A DNA stretch of 64,000 nt from the NCBI GenBank assembly GCA_963817515.1, contig CAWFPJ010000008.1, forward strand, positions 21,341 to 85,340, read 5' to 3'. Origin of the DNA: DATMNI01 sp963817515. GTDB taxonomy: Bacteria; Acidobacteriota; Terriglobia; Bryobacterales; Bryobacteraceae. The position numbers were made by a program, and so were the translations under genes. The notes beneath the pieces were generated by a model that ran no database searches, had not been told where the DNA came from, and saw nothing but the letters and a program-made list of their open reading frames with translations. Numbering within the stretch: the first letter of the stretch is position 1; every line of letters begins with the position of its first letter. This document shows positions 38,954 through 46,826 of this stretch, piece after piece.

Positions 38954-39918
38954 TGATTCTGGTTACCGGCGGTACCGGCTTCATCGGTACGCATTTGGTG
39001 GAGAAGCTCTCGGCCTCCGGCCGGGCCGTGCGATGCCTCGTGCGCCGCAAGGTTCGCCAGCACAGCATGCCTGCCGGTGTAGAGACTGTTTATGGCGACC
39101 TGTCCAGCGGTGAGGGGCTGGTGGATGCGCTTCACGGCGCCGAAATAGTGATCCATCTTGCCGGCGTTACCAAGGCCCTGGCGCCGGATGACTATTACGC
39201 CGGCAATGCGCGCGCCACCAGGACCCTGCTGAATGCCCTGGCCGGCCGGCCTGTCCGCCTGGTACACGTAAGCTCGCTGGCCGCAATTGGTCCCAGCCTG
39301 GATGGCATGCCCATAGGCGAGGACGCCCAGCCGCGGCCGCTCACACACTACGGAAAGTCCAAGCTGGAAGCCGAGCGTTTGGTGAGGGAACTGGCTCCGG
39401 ACGCCGTGATCGTGAGGCCTCCGGTGGTCTATGGCCCGCGCGATACCGACGTGTTCCAGCTGCTGAAATCCATCTCTAAAGGATTGGTGCTTCAGATCGC
39501 GGGCGGTGAGCGGTGGTTCAGCGCCATCTACGTGAAAGATCTCGTGGAAGGCTTGATTGCCGCTTCTGGAAGCAGCCGCGCGGCGGGCCGGGACTATTTT
39601 CTGGCGCACGCCAAGCCAGCCTCGTGGACCCAATTGGGCGCCGCCGCCGGCCGGATCATGGGCAGGGACCCGCGCATTCTCCGTGTTCCGGTGGCGGTGG
39701 CCAATGCCGTTGGCTACAGTGCCGAGGTCTGGTCCCATTTCACCCGGAAGCCCAGCATCATCACCCGCGAAAAGGTAGCAGAGGCGCAGTGCATGTCGTG
39801 GACCTGTGATTCCGGCCGGGCCGCGGCGGAACTCGGGTTTCAGGCAGCCACTTCGCTTGAAGAGGGCCTGGCCGGAACCTTGGCATGGTACAAGGAGGCC
39901 GGGTGGCTGAAGTATTGA
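38953..39918 (+). CDS. NAD-dependent epimerase/dehydratase, candidate ceramide reductase (CerR-like)
   Basis: A 321-residue extended short-chain dehydrogenase: the nucleotide loop VTGGTGFIGTHLVE, the IHLAGVTKA segment, and the active-site Tyr-Lys in THYGKSKLEAERLV. On its own this is a generic epimerase-family member. Its position in an overlapping operon with a serine-palmitoyltransferase-type enzyme and a GNAT-like acyltransferase suggests the role played in Caulobacter by CerR, reduction of the 3-keto group of the sphingoid lipid. Its substrate has not been tested. It overlaps the PAP2 gene by 16 bases. Confidence 0.8.
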   Translation: MILVTGGTGFIGTHLVEKLSASGRAVRCLVRRKVRQHSMPAGVETVYGDLSSGEGLVDALHGAEIVIHLAGVTKALAPDDYYAGNARATRTLLNALAGRPVRLVHVSSLAAIGPSLDGMPIGEDAQPRPLTHYGKSKLEAERLVRELAPDAVIVRPPVVYGPRDTDVFQLLKSISKGLVLQIAGGERWFSAIYVKDLVEGLIAASGSSRAAGRDYFLAHAKPASWTQLGAAAGRIMGRDPRILRVPVAVANAVGYSAEVWSHFTRKPSIITREKVAEAQCMSWTCDSGRAAAELGFQAATSLEEGLAGTLAWYKEAGWLKY

Positions 39919-40787
39919 CTTGCAGTACCCGGTTTTGGGCCGTGGACAAAGTCATCCTGGCTTATTTCGCGGGCTCAGTGGTCGTAATCCTGGGCTGGTG
40001 GAACCAACTGCCTTATGCCGCCGCTCTGCTGGCTGCCAACGTACTTGGCGGCGCGCTGATCGTTTACCAGGTAAAGCGGCCCAATCGCACCACTTGGATT
40101 TTTCGGAACTGGTACGCGCTGCCATTCGTCGCTTCCTGTTACAAGGAAATGGCTCGTTTCATACCTGCGGTTCGGCATAACGATTCCGACCAGTGGCTGG
40201 CCGATCTGGATTATCGAATCTGGCACGCCCATCCCACCGTCTGGCTGGAAAGGCTCCAAAGCCCGGGCCTCACGGAATTTCTGCAGGTGGTCTACACACT
40301 CTTCGTTCCCGCCGTGCTGCTGGTGGCCTGCCTGCTCTGGCGCAGAGGCCGGTACGCTGAGTTCCAATATTATGCATTTTTAATCGCCCTGGGTTTCCTG
40401 GCCTCGTACGTCGGATACATGTTCGTTCCAGCCCGCGGGCCCCGTTTTTTGCTAAAACATTTACAGCATGTACCGCTTCAGGGAATGTGGTTTTTTCAGG
40501 GCATGCAGAAGACGCTCGATCGCTTGGAATCGGCTCATTATGATTGTTTTCCCAGCGGCCACACGGAACTCACCATGCTGGCGTGGTGGGGCAGCCGTAT
40601 GGTTTCCAAGCGGCTGTTCCAAATCTATTTAGCCTACACTCCGTGCATCATTTTTGCTACAGTTTATCTTCGATACCACTATACGGTTGACGTGATGGCG
40701 GGGGCCCTCCTGGCGATCGCTTTGATTTTGGTCACCCCCGTGTTTTTCAAAAGCCTTTCACAGGGGGTGGCGATTGGGAGGAATTGA
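39903..40787 (+). CDS. PAP2-family membrane phosphatase or headgroup transferase
   Basis: A 294-residue polytopic membrane protein. All three PAP2 motifs are present: VPARGPRF (motif 1), CFPSGHTEL (motif 2) and LRYHYTVDVMAG (motif 3, with catalytic His and Asp). Such enzymes remove phosphate from lipids or, as in inositol-phosphorylceramide synthases, move a headgroup. The operon makes a sphingolipid substrate likely. The start is GTG at 39903, with AAGGAGG four bases upstream, inside the preceding gene; its end overlaps the next gene by 14 bases. Confidence 0.85.
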   Translation: MAEVLTCSTRFWAVDKVILAYFAGSVVVILGWWNQLPYAAALLAANVLGGALIVYQVKRPNRTTWIFRNWYALPFVASCYKEMARFIPAVRHNDSDQWLADLDYRIWHAHPTVWLERLQSPGLTEFLQVVYTLFVPAVLLVACLLWRRGRYAEFQYYAFLIALGFLASYVGYMFVPARGPRFLLKHLQHVPLQGMWFFQGMQKTLDRLESAHYDCFPSGHTELTMLAWWGSRMVSKRLFQIYLAYTPCIIFATVYLRYHYTVDVMAGALLAIALILVTPVFFKSLSQGVAIGRN

Positions 40788-41889
40788 AGTCGTTGCGATA
40801 GATGGTAAGAAGGCGCTGAACGAGTTTGTTGAATTGCCATTTTCGCTCTACCGCGACGACGCCCATTGGGTTCCTCCACTGCGGATCGCCGTCAAGGAAC
40901 TGCTCGACCGCAAGAAGCACCCATTCTATGCCAACGCGGAGGCGGAGTTCTTCCTGGCGCGCCAAAACGGGCAGGTGACGGGCCGTATTGCCGCTATCAT
41001 CGACCGGAACCATAACGAGTTCCACCAGGAGAAAGCGGGCTTCTTCGGATTCTACGAGAGCGTGAACGACGTTTCGGTAGCCAGGGCGCTGCTGGAGCGT
41101 GCCCGCCAGTGGGTGTTCGACCATGGCGCGGCGTTTCTGCGCGGCCCGGTGAACCCATCCACCAACTACGAATGCGGCATGTTGATTGAAGGCTTCGATT
41201 CGGACCCGATGGTCATGATGACCTACAATCGCCAGTACTACCCGGAGCTTATGGACCAGGTGGGTTTGAGGAAGGCCAAGGACCTGTTGGCCTTTTTGAG
41301 CAATGCTAACAGGATCGACATGAAAAAGATCGGGCGCGTGGCCGACAAGGTACTGGCGACCAGCGGAGTTCGCGTGCGTCCCATCAACATGAAAGATTTC
41401 GCCGCTGAAGTGGATAAGGTGTGGAACATTTACAAGGCGGCGTGGGCTCGCAACTGGGGTTTTATCCCGATGACGCGCGAGGAATTCGTCCAGATGGGCA
41501 AAGAGATGAAGATGATTCTCAAGCCCGAACTCGTGCTGATCGGGGAGGTCGGGGACCGCGTGGTGGGGTTTGCGCTGGCGTTGCCCGACGTCAATCAGGC
41601 ATTGAAACACGCCCGGGGGAACCTTTTCCCCACGGGACTACTCAAAATCCTGTATTATCAACGTTTGATCCAAAATGTTCGGGTCCTTGCCCTGGGGGTG
41701 GTAGAAGAGTACCGGGCCTCTGGTGTTGCGGCGGGTTTTTACGCCACGCTTGTGCGCAATGCCAGGAAGCTAGGCTTCGGTGACTGTGAGATGTCCTGGA
41801 TACTTGAAGACAATGTGCTCATGAATCGCTCTCTGGAAGTCATGGGTGCAAAACGGTACAAGACCTACCGAATTTATGATTGGAATTGA
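40774..41889 (+). CDS. GNAT-fold acyltransferase, candidate bacterial ceramide synthase (bCerS-like)
   Basis: A 371-residue protein with a GNAT-like C-terminal half (RVLALGVVEEYRASGVAAGF, then LGFGDCEMSWILEDNVLMNR). Its N-terminal half is diagnostic of a large uncharacterised bacterial family: PFSLYRDDAHWVPPLR, DRKKHPFYANAEAEFFLAR, GPVNPSTNYECGMLIEG. Proteins of this architecture next to a serine-palmitoyltransferase include the Caulobacter ceramide synthase, which N-acylates the sphingoid base. Assignment here is by context and architecture. The start is TTG at 40774 after AGGGGG, overlapping the PAP2 gene. Confidence 0.82.
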   Translation: MGGIEVVAIDGKKALNEFVELPFSLYRDDAHWVPPLRIAVKELLDRKKHPFYANAEAEFFLARQNGQVTGRIAAIIDRNHNEFHQEKAGFFGFYESVNDVSVARALLERARQWVFDHGAAFLRGPVNPSTNYECGMLIEGFDSDPMVMMTYNRQYYPELMDQVGLRKAKDLLAFLSNANRIDMKKIGRVADKVLATSGVRVRPINMKDFAAEVDKVWNIYKAAWARNWGFIPMTREEFVQMGKEMKMILKPELVLIGEVGDRVVGFALALPDVNQALKHARGNLFPTGLLKILYYQRLIQNVRVLALGVVEEYRASGVAAGFYATLVRNARKLGFGDCEMSWILEDNVLMNRSLEVMGAKRYKTYRIYDWN

Positions 41890-41894
41890 GGACC

Positions 41895-43133
41895 ATGCGC
41901 GTATCGACTAGCGATTTTACCGGCAAGAAGAAGGGCAGCGGTTCGAACGACATTTTCGAGAAGTGCCGCAATTTCACTCGTCCGGGCGATTTGCAATCCG
42001 CCGGCCTCTACATGTATTTCGAAGTATTCGGCGACCGCGATGGGTGTGGCGCCGGCGAAGTCCGCATGGGGCAGCGCAAAGTGCTGATGTTCGGCTCCAA
42101 CGATTATTTGGACCTGATCAACAACCCTAAGGTCAAGGAGGCCGCAGTCCAGGCCCTCAAGAAATACGGCAGCGGGTGCAGCGGGTCGCGCCTGCTCAAC
42201 GGCACGCTGGATCTGCATGTGAAGCTGGAATCGGAACTAGCGGCTTTTGTGCATAAAGAAGCCGCCCTCATCTTCGGCACCGGCTTCCAGGCCAACTACG
42301 CCACGCTTTCCGCCCTTACAGAGAAGGGCGACGTGATGATCTGCGACCATAACCTGCACGCCAGCCTGGTGGAAGGCGCGCTGCGGTCGCCGGCCCGCAC
42401 CATGCGATTCCGGCATAACGATCTGGACCACTTTGAGCGCTGCCTGGAAAACTGCCCGCCCGAGGACAAGATCTTCATCGTCTCCGAAGGCGTCTTCAGC
42501 ATGGAGGGCGACATCGCCGATTTGCCTGGCATCCTGAGGCTGGCGAAACCGTATGGCGCCAGAACCTACGTGGATGAAGCGCACGGCATCGGCGTCCTGG
42601 GGAAGACCGGCGCGGGCGCGGCCGAGCACCTGGGGGTTTTGGACGAAGTGGATATTGTGATGGGCACGTTCAGCAAGTCTCTGGCGTCAGTGGGTGGATT
42701 TATCGCCGGAGAGCGCGCGGTGGTGGATTATCTGAAACACACCGCCCGTCCCTTCGTGTTCTCCGCCAGTCTGCCGGCAGCCTCCGTGGCGGCCGTTGGC
42801 GCCGCGCTGCAGATCATGAGGAAGGAGCCGGAGCGGCGGCTGCACCTTCTGCGCATCGCCCGAATGCTGCGCGACGAGTTGCAGGCGCGCGGCTACCAGG
42901 TGCTTCCCGGCGAAACGGCGATCGTCCCCGTGGTGATTGAGGACGAGATGGACCTGTGCCGCCTCTGCAAGACTCTGCTGGAACAAGGCATCTACATCAA
43001 TCCTGTATTGCGGCCGGCCGCCGCCCAGAACCTGCTGCGAATTTCCTGCACGGCCGCCCACACTGAAAAGCATGTGGAGCGGCTGGTGGACACTCTGGAC
43101 CGCGTGACCAATTCACTTGGGATTGAACGGTAG
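41895..43133 (+). CDS. spt: Alpha-oxoamine synthase, candidate serine palmitoyltransferase
   Basis: A 412-residue PLP enzyme of the alpha-oxoamine synthase group (BioF, Kbl, HemA, SPT). Visible are the substrate loop MFGSNDYLDLIN, GSGCSGSRLLNGT, the PLP-contacting VDEAHGIGVLG, and the Schiff-base Lys in GTFSKSLASVGG. The N-terminal FTRPGDLQSAGLYMYFEVF and the operon partners favour serine palmitoyltransferase over BioF; no other biotin gene is near. It would condense serine with an acyl thioester as the first step of sphingolipid synthesis. The ATG at 41895 follows GAGG, five bases after the acyltransferase stop. Confidence 0.85.
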   Translation: MRVSTSDFTGKKKGSGSNDIFEKCRNFTRPGDLQSAGLYMYFEVFGDRDGCGAGEVRMGQRKVLMFGSNDYLDLINNPKVKEAAVQALKKYGSGCSGSRLLNGTLDLHVKLESELAAFVHKEAALIFGTGFQANYATLSALTEKGDVMICDHNLHASLVEGALRSPARTMRFRHNDLDHFERCLENCPPEDKIFIVSEGVFSMEGDIADLPGILRLAKPYGARTYVDEAHGIGVLGKTGAGAAEHLGVLDEVDIVMGTFSKSLASVGGFIAGERAVVDYLKHTARPFVFSASLPAASVAAVGAALQIMRKEPERRLHLLRIARMLRDELQARGYQVLPGETAIVPVVIEDEMDLCRLCKTLLEQGIYINPVLRPAAAQNLLRISCTAAHTEKHVERLVDTLDRVTNSLGIER

Positions 43134-43223
43134 TAGGACAGACGATCGTTGTTTGTCGTCTGTCAGCCAAACTCAAGGGATTGCTCCGGAAGACAGACGA
43201 CAAAAGACGATCGTCTGTCCTAC
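43133..43223. repeat. 91-base near-perfect inverted repeat between convergent genes
   Basis: The left arm 43133-43164 and right arm 43192-43223 are 32 bases each and match in inverted orientation at 30 of 32 positions, around a 27-base spacer. The outermost 17 bases (beginning GTAGGACAGACGATCG) are identical. Each arm also contains its own 9-base inverted repeat (GACAGACGA / TCGTCTGTC), so one long hairpin or two small ones can form. The TAG stops of both convergent genes lie inside or at the edge. It may be a bidirectional terminator or a miniature mobile repeat. Confidence 0.75.
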
Positions 43224-44371
43224 ACTCGCATCGCCGTGAATAGCGCCTGGTTCCCTTGCAGTATGCGGTCGATGGTTGCAGGGTCGATATCCGTATTCTC
43301 CACACCTCGCTCGAAGCTGCCACCCAGCAGCACTCCGTCGCGCCGCGGAAACATGTAAAGGCCGCTTGGCCCGATGGTGCAGTAATCCACTTCGGGTTGC
43401 GGCAGCAGAAAAACCAGCTGCCCCTTGATGGGCATCAGTTCCGAATCGTTGAAAAGCGTGCGCGCACCCAGGCCGGTGCAGTTGAAAATGAGGTTCTCAT
43501 GAAGCACCATCAAATCGCGCGCTGTGGCGAACTCCTGAACGACAATCCGTCCTCCGGCCACTAGAAAATCCCGCATCAGCGCGTTCAAATAAATTGCCGG
43601 CTCAATCAGCATGGTCTGCCGGCGGTGGGCGAAGCGTGTGCCGAAGGGGTTGTCGCCTGGAGCCAACTGCCGCGCCTCCGGGTAGAGACCTTCCACATCG
43701 CTGTTGGGACTCTCGGGCGGCGGCGCCTGATATGCGGCATCGCGTGAGAGCGAGTAGAGGGGCAGCCAGCGCACGCCGTATACATCGCCGGTGAGCGATT
43801 GGTAACGGCGAAATGCCAGGCGCGAGGCCTCTGCGAACTGGCCCCGGAATTCCGGCGTCACGCGCGGGCTGTCAAACAGCGAGACCGGCTCCCACAAGCC
43901 GCCAGCCACGTTCGAGGTGGTCAGAGGCGGCATGGCTTTGGTGTAAATCACCGGATTGTAGCCGCGCTGTTGTAAGAGCCTCGCGGTGGAGAGCCCCATC
44001 ACGCCGCAGCCCAGCACCGCGCAGCCCTGGCTCGCACGAACGGGGACGCCCGTTTTGGCCCCTTCTTCCACCGCCAGTTGTGACGTACCCCATGAGAGTG
44101 TGATGCCCGCACCACCGTGGCCGTAGTTGTGGATCACGGTTTTGTCATCGAGTTTTTCGCCGCGAACCACGAAGCCCGACGGGCGAAACGGCCGCAGCCC
44201 GGCGATGGTCCGGATCACGCGGTCGGCCGACACTCGCACCCGCGCCAACCGAACCAGCGGAGCGCTCCCCGGCACCGCAACAGGTCCGGCAGCAACCGGA
44301 TTGCGACGCGCCGCGCAGCCCCCCGCCAACAGCGACGATGCTCCCAGGAACGCTCTTCGGGAAGAATCCAT
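43220..44371 (-). CDS. D-amino-acid-oxidase-like FAD protein with permuted motif order, Tat lipoprotein
   Basis: A 383-residue protein with a Tat motif (DSSRRAFLGASS) and a lipobox-like LLAGGC. The FAD loop CAVLGCGVMGLSTARLLQQR and later NCTGLGARTLF, PIKGQLVFLLPQP and GVLLGGSFERG identify a DAO-type oxidase. However, GLRPFRPSGF and HNYGHGGAGITLSWG, normally near the C-terminus of D-amino-acid oxidases, lie at residues ~58-95, before the FAD loop (~119). Residues and fold may be intact but the order is rotated. The ATG at 44371 sits 6 bases after a TATAAT, suggesting a leaderless message. Confidence 0.82.
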   Translation of the reverse strand: MDSSRRAFLGASSLLAGGCAARRNPVAAGPVAVPGSAPLVRLARVRVSADRVIRTIAGLRPFRPSGFVVRGEKLDDKTVIHNYGHGGAGITLSWGTSQLAVEEGAKTGVPVRASQGCAVLGCGVMGLSTARLLQQRGYNPVIYTKAMPPLTTSNVAGGLWEPVSLFDSPRVTPEFRGQFAEASRLAFRRYQSLTGDVYGVRWLPLYSLSRDAAYQAPPPESPNSDVEGLYPEARQLAPGDNPFGTRFAHRRQTMLIEPAIYLNALMRDFLVAGGRIVVQEFATARDLMVLHENLIFNCTGLGARTLFNDSELMPIKGQLVFLLPQPEVDYCTIGPSGLYMFPRRDGVLLGGSFERGVENTDIDPATIDRILQGNQALFTAMRV

Positions 44372-44377
44372 ACCGTG

Positions 44378-44383
44378 ATTATA
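44378..44383 (-). promoter_or_regulatory. Consensus -10 box just before the DAO-like gene
   Basis: TATAAT on the minus strand (44383 to 44378) ends six bases before the ATG at 44371, so transcription would begin at or next to the start codon. No ribosome site precedes this ATG. A weak TTATTG lies 16 bases upstream of the box. Confidence 0.5.
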
Positions 44384-44408
44384 GTGATGGGTCGTCATAC
44401 AATAATCT

Positions 44409-46109
44409 TTGTCCAAGAAGAAATCTAAACAGCAGTCTCAAATCCAACCCGAACCGCCTCCACGGCAAACACCCGGTTTCTGCGAAACCATGGTGCTGCC
44501 ATTTCTTGAGAAACGTTCGCTCGCTTTGGCGGTCTGCCTGATTGCGTTTGCGGCCCTGCGAACCGCATCCACGTATTCCGAAACCGGACCTACGTGGGAC
44601 GAACCCGGACACATGGCATGCGGTCTCCAGTATCTGGCTCAACACGTCTACCGGTACGAATCGCAGCACCCGCCCCTGGCGCGAATCATGTCGGCCTTGG
44701 GACCGTTCCTTGACGGAGCGCGTCCACTCGGCATCCAGCAGCAGGACCATGAAGGCGTGGCGGTGATGTATCACGATGGCCACCCCGAACGAATCCTGAC
44801 CCTGATGCGCTTAGGCATTCTGCCGTTTTTTGTGTTGGCCTGTTTCGTGGTCTACTTCTGGGCGCGGCGCCACTTCGGTGCTGCCGTGGCAGCCGTCGCC
44901 ACCGGCCTCTTCACTCTGCTGCCACCCGTGTTGGCGCATGCCGGTCTGGCCACCACCGACATGCCGCTGGCAGCCTGCCTGGCAGCGGCATTCTTCTGCC
45001 TGCTGCTCTGGGCTCAACAACCAACATGGAAACACAGCCTGCTGCTGGGCTTTGCCACCGCGCTGGCCGTGGTCTCAAAGTTCACCGCCTTGGGATTCTT
45101 CCCGGCCGCCGCCATCTTCGCGCTAATGGCATACGTCGTTGTGGAACGGCCGGGAGTGAACCGCCTGGCCGCGGCCTCCAGGGAGCGTGTGCTGCCGTTC
45201 GTGGTGGCCGTAATCGCAGGCGCCTTCACCATCTGGGCCGTCTACTCGTTCTCCTTCGGCAAAGTGCCGGGATGGAACATCAGCCTGCCGGCGCCTGAAC
45301 TGTTCGATGGCGTCAACGTTGCGCTGCACCACAACGACACGGGTCATCCGGCTTATCTCTTAGGCGAAATCCGACGCACCGGTTGGTGGTATTACTTCCC
45401 GGTGGTATTAAGCGTGAAAACGCCCATCGCAGTCCTTCTGCTGCTGGGTTTCGGAATCTGGCTGTGCTTCGCCAGGCGGGCCGAGTTGGTTTACTGGATG
45501 CCGCTGGCCTTCTGCATGGGCATTCTGGCACCTTCGATGACCAGCAAGGTCAACATCGGGGTACGCCACATACTGCCCGTCTATATCGGCTTCTCCATTC
45601 TCGCGGCGGTGGCTGTGATGCGGTTGCTGCAGTGGGCGCAGGTCAAGAAATGGGCGGGGATCGCCGCTGCCGCACTGGTGATTTGGATGGTGGGCTCGGG
45701 AGCCGCGCACCATCCGCAATACCTGGCATACTTCAACGAATTCACCGGCAGCCATCCGGAAAAGATACTGGTGGATTCGGATCTTGATTGGGGCCAGGAT
45801 ACCATTCGTCTGGCGCGCCGCCTGCGTGAACTAGGCGCCACTCAGGTTTCGTTCACCACTCTCAACCTGACCCCTGACCGCCTGGAGGTATGGCCGGGCT
45901 TTCCGCCCACCAGGCTCATCGACCCTATCAAGCCGGCCGAAGGCTGGACCGCGGTGAGCCCCACTATCTGGCAACTCCATCAGTACGGTCTGGAGCATCG
46001 ATATCCCAATCTCCAGCCCTGGTTCGCATATCTGCAGCCGGTGGAACGGGTGGGCGAGCTCTTCATGTACTACGTTCCGCCGGGGTCCATACCGCCCGGG
46101 GTGCGGTGA
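44409..46109 (+). CDS. GT39-like membrane glycosyltransferase
   Basis: A 566-residue polytopic protein of the ArnT/PMT (GT39) group, enzymes that transfer sugars from polyprenyl-phosphate donors outside the membrane. The first loop carries the catalytic acid pair region (TGPTWDEPGHMACGLQYLAQ) and HPPLARIMSALGP. About ten hydrophobic segments follow, including ILPFFVLACFVVYFWA and TPIAVLLLLGFGIWLCFA. The C-terminal part (ILVDSDLDWGQDTIRLARRL) is a feature of many acidobacterial members. It begins at TTG 44409; an ATG at 44490 is an alternative. The acceptor is unknown. Confidence 0.85.
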   Translation: MSKKKSKQQSQIQPEPPPRQTPGFCETMVLPFLEKRSLALAVCLIAFAALRTASTYSETGPTWDEPGHMACGLQYLAQHVYRYESQHPPLARIMSALGPFLDGARPLGIQQQDHEGVAVMYHDGHPERILTLMRLGILPFFVLACFVVYFWARRHFGAAVAAVATGLFTLLPPVLAHAGLATTDMPLAACLAAAFFCLLLWAQQPTWKHSLLLGFATALAVVSKFTALGFFPAAAIFALMAYVVVERPGVNRLAAASRERVLPFVVAVIAGAFTIWAVYSFSFGKVPGWNISLPAPELFDGVNVALHHNDTGHPAYLLGEIRRTGWWYYFPVVLSVKTPIAVLLLLGFGIWLCFARRAELVYWMPLAFCMGILAPSMTSKVNIGVRHILPVYIGFSILAAVAVMRLLQWAQVKKWAGIAAAALVIWMVGSGAAHHPQYLAYFNEFTGSHPEKILVDSDLDWGQDTIRLARRLRELGATQVSFTTLNLTPDRLEVWPGFPPTRLIDPIKPAEGWTAVSPTIWQLHQYGLEHRYPNLQPWFAYLQPVERVGELFMYYVPPGSIPPGVR

Positions 46110-46168
46110 GCCCGTTCCGGCACATTTGAGACACATTACTTACCGAATCGTCCGGCCGCTGCTAGGTA

Positions 46169-46174
46169 TATACT
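46169..46174 (+). promoter_or_regulatory. -10-like box immediately before the ECF sigma gene
   Basis: TATACT lies seven bases before the ATG at 46182, and no ribosome site is visible, which would fit a leaderless transcript. No clear housekeeping -35 is seen. Confidence 0.4.
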
Positions 46175-46181
46175 ATGTCAA

Positions 46182-46826
46182 ATGGTCTCAGACCCTGACA
46201 AGCAAGAAAAGCCTGAGGCTGGCGCACTTACCGGTCTGCTTCGGCGCATGCATGGGGGAGACAAGCAGGTCAGCGAGCAGGTAGTGGAGCTTGTCTATGA
46301 CGAACTCCATCGCATTGCATCCCGTGAGTTGCGCCGCGAGCATAAGGGACGCACTTTACAGACGACCGCACTTATCAATGAAGCTTACTTACGCCTGGCG
46401 GGTGGTGGCTCGTTGGAGATTCAAGACCGCAGGCACTTCTTTGCGATTGCCAGCCAGCAGATGCGCCGCATCCTGGTTGACTCTGCCCGTAGTTCGGGCG
46501 CGCGGAAACGCGGCGGCGATGCCATCCACCTGGATGTGGACGGTCTACAAATCGGCTCCGGGGACCGCAGTTCCGATTTGCTGCAGCTTGACGATGCTCT
46601 CAGCGATCTGGAACGGCTGGATCCGCGAGCGGCGAAAGTGGTCGAGTTGAAATACTTCGGCGGCTACACCGACAAGGAAGTTGCCGAGGCTCTCGGCCTG
46701 GCTGTCGTCACCATCCGGCGGGATTGGGAATTCGCCCGTTTATGGCTCTTTGAGCAGATGGACGGACGAGCCCGGGAAGGGGGCGGCCGCAAGCATGTCG
46801 CCGGAACTTCACCATCGGGTTCGTGA
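46182..46826 (+). CDS. ECF-family RNA polymerase sigma factor
   Basis: A 214-residue ECF sigma factor of the type common in Acidobacteriota and Planctomycetes. The N-terminal sigma-2-like region has VVELVYDELHRIASRELRRE and TALINEAYLRLAGG. A linker containing RHFFAIASQQMRRILVDSAR leads to the sigma-4 helix-turn-helix (DPRAAKVVELKYFGGYTDKE, then ALGLAVVTIRRDWEFARLWL). No anti-sigma factor is adjacent; the downstream Ser/Thr kinase starts inside this gene, so control by phosphorylation is plausible, as described for other sigma factors coupled to such kinases. Confidence 0.92.
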   Translation: MVSDPDKQEKPEAGALTGLLRRMHGGDKQVSEQVVELVYDELHRIASRELRREHKGRTLQTTALINEAYLRLAGGGSLEIQDRRHFFAIASQQMRRILVDSARSSGARKRGGDAIHLDVDGLQIGSGDRSSDLLQLDDALSDLERLDPRAAKVVELKYFGGYTDKEVAEALGLAVVTIRRDWEFARLWLFEQMDGRAREGGGRKHVAGTSPSGS

